DNA of 9,430 nucleotides from an uncultured Eubacterium sp. Its GTDB lineage: Bacteria; Bacillota; Clostridia; Lachnospirales; CAG-274. Shown here in pieces: positions 5,528-9,430 of this stretch. The notes beneath the pieces were generated by a model, which saw only the letters and a program-made list of their open reading frames with translations, was not told the DNA's origin and searched no databases. Where the stretch lies: contig UQRG01000048.1 of NCBI GenBank assembly GCA_900543365.1, positions 1-9,430 of the forward strand, given 5' to 3'. The translations under genes were made by a program, and so were the position numbers. The first letter of the stretch is position 1. Each line of letters opens with the position of its first letter.

Positions 5528-6208
5528 CTATTTACAAAGAGGGTCTTTAACACCATTAAGCTCAAAGGCTTTTTCTCTATCGATACAAGTACCACATTTA
5601 CCACAAGGAATATCTCCACCCTCATAGCAACTCCAAGTAAGTTCATAAGGCACACCAAGTTCAAGACCAAGTTTAACAACGCCAGCTTTATTCATACCTA
5701 CAAATGGGGCTTCTACTGTAAGTTGTTTTCCACTGCCTTCATATATTGCAGTATTCATAGCATCATTAAATTCCTTGCTGCAATCAGGATAAGCATTGCC
5801 TGCACTATCATCAGCGTGAGCTCCATAATAAATCTTGCTACAGCCTTTGGAAAGAGCAATACTTGCAGCACTGGCAATAAACAAACCATTTCTAAATGGT
5901 ACATAAGTTGTTACAGGACTGCCCTCTGTTTTATTAATCTGTTCAGCATAGCTTTCCTTTGGTATTTCCTTATTAGAATGTGCAAGTAATGAACAGTCGC
6001 TGTATTCAAACATTTTGCTTAAGTCAAGTTTAATATGCTCAACATTATAATACTTTGCAACTGCATCAGATGCCTCCATTTCCTTATAGTGCTTTTGACC
6101 ATAATATATAGAAAGAGCAACAACATTTTCATTGCCATATTTATTAACAGCTAAACCAAGACAAGTTGACGAATCAATACCACCACTTGATAAAACAAGA
6201 ACTTTCAT
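5528..6208 (-). CDS. queC: 7-cyano-7-deazaguanine (preQ0) synthase
   Basis: 226 aa ATP-dependent enzyme that converts 7-carboxy-7-deazaguanine and ammonia to preQ0. The PP-loop ATP site is SGGIDSS (8-14), and a C-terminal zinc site follows the family pattern with C194, C202, C205 and C208 (CYEGGDIPCGKCGTC). YGAHADDSAGNAYPDC (about 128-143) is the conserved substrate region. The length is typical. A strong AAGGAGG precedes the ATG; it lies in the last codons of folE, whose TAG stop is only 5 nt away, so translation of the two is tied. It is the fourth gene after the riboswitch. Confidence 0.96.
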   Translation of the reverse strand: MKVLVLSSGGIDSSTCLGLAVNKYGNENVVALSIYYGQKHYKEMEASDAVAKYYNVEHIKLDLSKMFEYSDCSLLAHSNKEIPKESYAEQINKTEGSPVTTYVPFRNGLFIASAASIALSKGCSKIYYGAHADDSAGNAYPDCSKEFNDAMNTAIYEGSGKQLTVEAPFVGMNKAGVVKLGLELGVPYELTWSCYEGGDIPCGKCGTCIDREKAFELNGVKDPLCK

Positions 6209-6213
6209 AACAA

Positions 6214-6786
6214 CTACCTCCTTATTCTCATTTGCAACATAGAATCATTTTCAAATCTGCCTCTTAAAGTTTCAGTATATGTCTTTGACGCATTTTTCTT
6301 AATTCCTCGTGCTGTCATACAGCTATGACAACCCTCAATCATAACAGCTACATCATCAGAACCTGTTACAATAGATATAATTTCAGCAATGTCATTGCCT
6401 AATCTTTCTTGCAACTGCAATCTTTTAGCTGCCATATCACATATTCTTGCAATTTTACTTAAGCCTACTACTTTGCCCTTAGGAATATAGGCAACAGATA
6501 CTTTCATATCATACATTAAAGCCATATGATGCTCACAATAGCTAAATACTTCAATATCCTTTACTATAACTACATCATTTGAACTTGAACGAAAGTCTTC
6601 ACTAAATGTCTTGTCAAACATTTCAGCAATTTCATTGTTAGTATAGTTCATACCTTCAAAAACTTCTTCATACATTTTGGCAACTCTTTCTGGAGTTTCC
6701 TTTAAACCCTCTCTATCAGGATTATCGCCTAAAGCAATTAATATACCCCTTATATGTTCTTCTATAGCCTTAGTATCAATAGCCAT
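6214..6786 (-). CDS. folE: GTP cyclohydrolase I
   Basis: 190 aa type IA enzyme converting GTP to 7,8-dihydroneopterin triphosphate and formate. The zinc ligands are C84 and H87 in SYCEHHMALM and C156 in EGCHSCMTARG, with H86 and H154 at the catalytic positions. KETPERVAKM (29-38) and the C-terminal helix region are also family-like. This step feeds both folate and queuosine; here it lies between queE and queC under a preQ1 riboswitch, so it is mainly a queuosine-pathway copy. The ATG is preceded by AAAGGAG, itself within the last codons of queE, with a 2-nt gap to the queE stop. Its own last two Arg codons (AGG AGG) form the SD of queC. Confidence 0.96.
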   Translation of the reverse strand: MAIDTKAIEEHIRGILIALGDNPDREGLKETPERVAKMYEEVFEGMNYTNNEIAEMFDKTFSEDFRSSSNDVVIVKDIEVFSYCEHHMALMYDMKVSVAYIPKGKVVGLSKIARICDMAAKRLQLQERLGNDIAEIISIVTGSDDVAVMIEGCHSCMTARGIKKNASKTYTETLRGRFENDSMLQMRIRR

Positions 6787-6788
6787 AT

Positions 6789-7448
6789 TTACACTCCTTT
6801 CTTGTTAGGGTCCCAAATATATTTGTGCATTTGCAACTGCATATTTACACCATTCATATTGTTATTAATCATAAATTCAACAATAGACTCAAGTTTAATA
6901 GCACCAAAAATAGGACTAATATATACAGCACATTTATTTGTTAAATTATATTTATCTATTATTTCTTTTGCCTTAATAAGGTCATTTTGAGAGCCACAAA
7001 CAAATTTAATAGTATCCTTACTGTCAATGTAGTCATAATTAGTCATAAGCATTTTATCACACATACCACTTGATGGAGATTTAAAGTCCATCGTAAGACT
7101 TGGACAATTTTCAATAGCTTTTACCCAACTTACATCAACACTTCCGTTAGTTTCTATTTCAATATAAAGACTTTTATCCTTTGCTAATATTTTCAGAAGT
7201 TTATCCATATCTTTATGTAACAAAGGTTCACCACCAGTAAGCGTAATATTAGTAACCCCTGTTGATTTTATGTAGCTATATATTTCCTCTGGTGTCATTT
7301 CATCAGCAGGGCAGGAACTAACATTTGCCCACTTCGTATCACAATAGCTACAGTCAAGATTACAGCCTCTAAACCTAACAAAGACAGACAACTGCCCAGC
7401 TCTCCTACTTTCACCATTTATACTAACAAACTTTTCAACTACAAACAT
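6789..7448 (-). CDS. queE: 7-carboxy-7-deazaguanine synthase (radical SAM)
   Basis: 219 aa radical SAM enzyme that contracts the ring of 6-carboxy-tetrahydropterin to 7-carboxy-7-deazaguanine. The cluster motif is GCNLDCSYCDT with C29, C33 and C36, and TLTGGEPLL (about 69-77) binds the methionyl amino group of SAM. The N-terminal FVSINGESRRAGQLSVFVR is typical of QueE, with the substrate-contacting E13-S14-R region. IEIETNGS and MDFKSPSSG are further family motifs. The ATG has GAGGTG upstream, which forms the last two codons of queD; the gap is 3 nt. The same compact arrangement continues into folE. Confidence 0.95.
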   Translation of the reverse strand: MFVVEKFVSINGESRRAGQLSVFVRFRGCNLDCSYCDTKWANVSSCPADEMTPEEIYSYIKSTGVTNITLTGGEPLLHKDMDKLLKILAKDKSLYIEIETNGSVDVSWVKAIENCPSLTMDFKSPSSGMCDKMLMTNYDYIDSKDTIKFVCGSQNDLIKAKEIIDKYNLTNKCAVYISPIFGAIKLESIVEFMINNNMNGVNMQLQMHKYIWDPNKKGV

Positions 7449-7451
7449 AAA

Positions 7452-7874
7452 CTACACCTCGTAATAAGTAGCACAATTATTAGGTGTTTCATAAACAACA
7501 GCCTCTTTTACATTGTAGCCCTTTTCATTAAACTTATCATAAAAATACTTGGCAAAATTTTCAGCTGTAGGTCTAAAACTAACCTCAATTATTTTAAAAC
7601 CTTCATCCTTTAATGCTTCCATTGTTATTGGTTTTAATGTGTTTTCTTCAATAATTAATGCGTGGTCTAAAGCATCAACTTCTGCCTTAAGCTGTTCCTT
7701 TAGTGTGCCAAAGTCAACAATCATACCTCTAGTCTGACCCTTTGAATCTACATTTTCCCCATAGACTTCAATAATTACTCTCCATCTGTGACCGTGAATA
7801 TTGCTACATTTTCCATTATAACCACTTAAAAAGTGTGCCGAATCAAAGCTATACTCTGTTTTTAAACTATACAT
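7452..7874 (-). CDS. queD: 6-carboxy-5,6,7,8-tetrahydropterin synthase
   Basis: 140 aa tunnelling-fold enzyme turning dihydroneopterin triphosphate into 6-carboxytetrahydropterin. The zinc ligands are H14 (FDSAHFL) and H27 and H29 (CSNIHGHRW); C23 is the catalytic Cys that separates QueD-type from non-catalytic homologues. ALDHA supplies the Asp-His pair, and the conserved Glu lies in VYETPNN near the end. I start it at the ATG at 7872-7874, with GAGGTG at 7879-7884. A TTG twelve bases earlier keeps the frame open but overlaps that SD, so it is not the start. It is the first gene after the riboswitch terminator and runs into queE after 3 nt. Confidence 0.95.
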   Translation of the reverse strand: MYSLKTEYSFDSAHFLSGYNGKCSNIHGHRWRVIIEVYGENVDSKGQTRGMIVDFGTLKEQLKAEVDALDHALIIEENTLKPITMEALKDEGFKIIEVSFRPTAENFAKYFYDKFNEKGYNVKEAVVYETPNNCATYYEV

Positions 7875-7928
7875 AATACACCTCAAAATAAATAAACTTT
7901 TTCATTAATAACCATAGCCTTTTAATAC

Positions 7929-7952
7929 AAAAAAAGGACGCACTACGCCCTT
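7929..7952 (-). terminator. Riboswitch-controlled intrinsic terminator before queD
   Basis: On the minus strand AAGGGCG (complement of 7946-7952) pairs with CGTCCTT (7934-7940) across a 5-nt loop, followed by a seven-T run (7929-7935, partly in the stem). It lies directly downstream of the preQ1 aptamer and overlaps an alternative antiterminator at 7942-7969. Confidence 0.85.
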
Positions 7953-8003
7953 ATAAATAAAGACCTAGTTTTGTTTTAAGACAGGAGGGTTTCGAACTGT
8001 CCT
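7942..8003 (-). promoter_or_regulatory. preQ1 class I riboswitch with antiterminator
   Basis: Aptamer at 7964-8003: the P1 arms GACAG and CTGTC enclose the loop TTCGAAACCCTC (consensus TTC and ACCC), followed by the A-rich tail TTAAAACAAAACTAGG, the hallmark of preQ1-I. The loop CCT can pair with the tail AGG as the P2 pseudoknot. The tail also starts an antiterminator (7942-7969): ACTA pairs with TAGT, one G-G mismatch follows, then seven pairs including two G-U wobbles. Ligand binding would capture the tail, break this helix and let the terminator form, so preQ1 should switch the operon off. Confidence 0.93.
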
Positions 8004-8020
8004 ATTTAATTATCTTAAGA

Positions 8021-8049
8021 ATTATAACACAATAATACTACAAAATCAA
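8021..8049 (-). promoter_or_regulatory. Promoter of the preQ1 operon
   Basis: On the minus strand: TTGATT (complement of 8044-8049), a 17-nt spacer, and TATAAT (complement of 8021-8026) with an upstream TG one base away (extended -10). The predicted start near 8014 lies about 10 nt before the aptamer, as expected for a riboswitch leader. Confidence 0.82.
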
Positions 8050-8060
8050 CTATTAAATCC

Positions 8061-8091
8061 ATAAAAAATAAAAGGGTACTTACGCACCCTT
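8061..8091 (-). terminator. Intrinsic terminator of the VanZ operon, containing the vanZ stop
   Basis: On the minus strand AAGGGTGC and GTACCCTT form an 8-bp stem (one G-U) closed by a GNRA-type loop, GTAA, followed by TTATTTTTTAT. The loop includes the TAA stop of the VanZ gene (8080-8082). It insulates the preQ1 operon promoter at 8021-8049 from upstream transcription. Confidence 0.87.
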
Positions 8092-8541
8092 AAATTTAAC
8101 AATATTCTTTTTTTCAAGAAACTTATAAAGTAACACAGTTACAACAAAGGCAGAAAATACACCAGCAAAATCAATCCACACATCAACAACAGAACTTGAC
8201 CTACCCTTTGGGAAAAGCTGAATTGTCTCATCAATTACAGCAACTAAAAGACCTGAAAACAGCACCTTGTCCCAATAATTTTTAATATTAGAATAAAAAA
8301 GTTTAAAATCCGTTGTTATCAAAAATGATAAACCTGCATATTCTGTAAAATGAGCAGTTTTTCTAATTAAATGTTCACTAAACTCCTTTTTGAAACCAAG
8401 ACTCATTATAAAATTATTTATTATTTCCATTACTCCGCCACTTACTCCCGATGACTCTACACCATCAAAAGATGAATTTATCCAAATAAAAGATAAACAA
8501 GCAATGGTTAATATTATAAAAATTACTTTAGCTTTTTTCAT
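8080..8541 (-). CDS. VanZ family membrane protein
   Basis: 153 aa integral membrane protein. The VanZ-like signature is complete: RKTAHFTEYAGL (60-71, with H64, E67 and Y68), then VIDETIQLFPKGRSSSVVDVWIDFAG (103-127, with D104, E105, Q108, R114, D120 and D124). Hydrophobic segments lie at about 5-21, 68-78, 94-110 and 124-140. VanZ itself gives low-level teicoplanin resistance in enterococci, but most homologues in Clostridia are ordinary envelope proteins of unknown job, so resistance should not be inferred. It starts 2 nt after the stop of the preceding anchored protein, with only a weak purine-rich site, so translational coupling is likely. The stop codon lies inside the transcription terminator. 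Confidence 0.88.
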   Translation of the reverse strand: MKKAKVIFIILTIACLSFIWINSSFDGVESSGVSGGVMEIINNFIMSLGFKKEFSEHLIRKTAHFTEYAGLSFLITTDFKLFYSNIKNYWDKVLFSGLLVAVIDETIQLFPKGRSSSVVDVWIDFAGVFSAFVVTVLLYKFLEKKNIVKFKGA

Positions 8542-8543
8542 AC

Positions 8544-9269
8544 TTATTTCTTATTATTATAAAGGCTAATATAATAGGACTTCTTTAAAGTTTTTTCACT
8601 TTCATAAGAACTCTTCATTGTATCTACAACAGAAGTATCTGCACCCATAGCCTCAAGTTTACTCCTTAATTCACTTAACAATCCATCAACTTTACTATCA
8701 GCCTCATTTTCAAGAGATGCCGCTTTACTTAAATATGTAGACATTAAATCCTTAGCACTAGCACCATTTTTAATATCAGCCTTAGCTTGGTCAATTAAAT
8801 TACCTATTTCTCCAAGATATTTAGCTTTTAATGTATAAAGTTTAACAGCATAATCACTTATAATAGATGAACTATCAGATTTTTTATTTTGCATATCAGA
8901 ATTACCACTAGTATTACTAGATGCTAAAGCAGAATTTTGACTATTATCAGTACTAACATTACTTTCACTTAAAATCTTGCTTACAGCATCATCAACAGTC
9001 ATTTGACCTTTTCTAATAGCCTCTTCTTCTTCAAAAGTAAAATCTCTTAAACCTTTAATATCATACTGTTCAAGTTCAGATTCAACAGTTTTCTTAGAAT
9101 CTGAAATTTGCTGTTGAATATCTTCATCACTATATTTAGTAGCCTCTACAACAGCTGTAATATTATCCTTTTGCCAAATAAGCAAAGCTGTTGTACCTAT
9201 AATCAATATACATAAAATAACTAAAACAACCTTTAAAGCCTTATGTGACTTTTTAACATTACCTTTAAT
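8544..9269 (-). CDS. Membrane-anchored protein of unknown function, apparent ATT start
   Basis: 241 aa if read from the ATT at 9267-9269. The N-terminus is basic (KKSHKALK, about 6-13), followed by a transmembrane helix (14-32) and an acidic, helical extracytoplasmic part. A Ser/Asn-rich linker lies at about 101-135, and a charged helical, probably coiled-coil, C-terminal region at about 138-241. There is no catalytic motif that I recognise. No ATG, GTG or TTG occurs in frame between the upstream TAA (9285-9287) and a TTG at 9204-9206. That TTG lies in the middle of the hydrophobic helix and lacks a ribosome site. AGGAG (9277-9281) sits 7 nt before ATT, so a rare ATT start is the best reading. 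It lies between a CpsB-like phosphatase and a VanZ protein, which suggests an envelope or capsule role. Confidence 0.72.
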   Translation of the reverse strand: MKGNVKKSHKALKVVLVILCILIIGTTALLIWQKDNITAVVEATKYSDEDIQQQISDSKKTVESELEQYDIKGLRDFTFEEEEAIRKGQMTVDDAVSKILSESNVSTDNSQNSALASSNTSGNSDMQNKKSDSSSIISDYAVKLYTLKAKYLGEIGNLIDQAKADIKNGASAKDLMSTYLSKAASLENEADSKVDGLLSELRSKLEAMGADTSVVDTMKSSYESEKTLKKSYYISLYNNKK

Positions 9270-9276
9270 AACAATT

Positions 9277-9281
9277 CTCCT
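9277..9281 (-). promoter_or_regulatory. Ribosome binding site for the ATT-started gene
   Basis: AGGAG on the minus strand within GAGAGGAGA, 7 nt before the ATT at 9267-9269 and directly after the stop of the preceding gene. No ATG, GTG or TTG lies in the correct frame at a usable distance, so this site decides for the unusual start. Confidence 0.65.
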
Positions 9282-9284
9282 CTC

Positions 9285-9430
9285 TTAAATACCGATAATT
9301 TCTTTACTTAACTCTATAATATTTTCAATAGGTTCATTACCTAATTTTTTAGATATAACACTACAAGCATTGCCTAAATTAGGTGGTCTTTTTTCCATAT
9401 TGTGCATATCAGAACCAAGCAATCTAATTA
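9285..9430 (-). CDS. CpsB/CapC (YwqE)-type PHP-domain tyrosine-protein phosphatase, C-terminal end
   Basis: The last 47 codons of a gene that continues beyond the window, ending in TAA at 9285-9287. The fragment opens with LLGSDMHN, the Asp-His metal ligand motif of the PHP phosphatase fold, then KRPPNL and a helical tail (ISKKLGNEPIENIIELSKEI), as in CpsB/Wzh/YwqE proteins. These manganese-dependent enzymes remove phosphate from the CpsD-type tyrosine kinase that controls capsule and exopolysaccharide export. It lies 15 nt upstream of the membrane-anchored protein, in the same reading frame but separated by a clear stop and ribosome site. Family assignment from such a short piece is fairly good but not certain. 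Confidence 0.75.
   Translation of the reverse strand, partial: IRLLGSDMHNMEKRPPNLGNACSVISKKLGNEPIENIIELSKEIIGI

Noticed and set aside
7875..7886. TTG start for queD four codons earlier.
   Set aside because: It overlaps the GAGGTG that serves the ATG at 7872-7874, and the extra residues are not family-like.
8080..8541. VanZ gene as a glycopeptide-resistance determinant.
   Set aside because: No vanA/B-type ligase or dehydrogenase is nearby, and VanZ-like proteins are widespread in Clostridia without a resistance role.
9230..9256. An eight-codon frame starting ATG TTA AAA within the start of the anchored protein gene.
   Set aside because: Out of frame, tiny and close to a weak AAAGG; more likely chance than a leader peptide, though a frameshift error nearby is not excluded.

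Overview
The window reads as chromosomal DNA from a low-GC, anaerobic Firmicute, most likely a gut-type Clostridia (Lachnospiraceae/Oscillospiraceae-like). This rests on the AT-rich composition, AGGAGG-type ribosome sites, an oxygen-sensitive class III ribonucleotide reductase, a preQ1-I riboswitch and a Clostridia-style cps/VanZ neighbourhood. The genus is an inference. Nearly everything is transcribed from the minus strand, so the biological order runs from high to low coordinates.

Region A (9430 to about 8061, minus): the tail of a CpsB/CapC (YwqE)-type PHP tyrosine phosphatase, then a membrane-anchored protein of unknown function that seems to begin at a rare ATT codon, then a VanZ-family membrane protein. 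It ends in a strong terminator whose loop contains the vanZ stop codon. This looks like the end of a cell-surface polysaccharide operon.

Region B (about 8049 to 4018, minus): a queuosine-precursor operon. A consensus promoter leads into a preQ1 class I riboswitch with a terminator and a visible competing antiterminator, followed by queD, queE, folE, queC, a 55-codon two-helix membrane protein, queF, and a Cof-type HAD hydrolase whose start overlaps the queF stop. folE, queD, queE, queC and queF together convert GTP to preQ1, the ligand of the riboswitch, so the operon is a closed feedback loop. The small membrane protein and the HAD enzyme are its unexplained members.

Region C (about 3870 to 259, minus): an anaerobic deoxynucleotide operon. 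A TTGACA-17-TAAAAT promoter carries two NrdR-like boxes with centres 32 bp apart, one inside the promoter spacer and one over the start/SD region, followed by nrdD, nrdG and a dUTPase-family gene. Between nrdD and nrdG lies about 300 bp without a gene, packed with inverted repeats. These include three end-to-end hairpins with identical TTC (GAA on the transcript) loops spaced exactly 17 nt apart, and a long nested inverted repeat that contains the nrdD stop codon.

Region D (1 to 256, plus): the C-terminal half of a Cu/Zn superoxide dismutase-family protein, converging on the dUTPase gene across a shared terminator.

The most unusual items are the 17-nt-periodic hairpin array with its flanking inverted repeats, the uncharacterised 55-aa membrane protein inside the queuosine operon, the apparent ATT start, and the compact NrdR operator.
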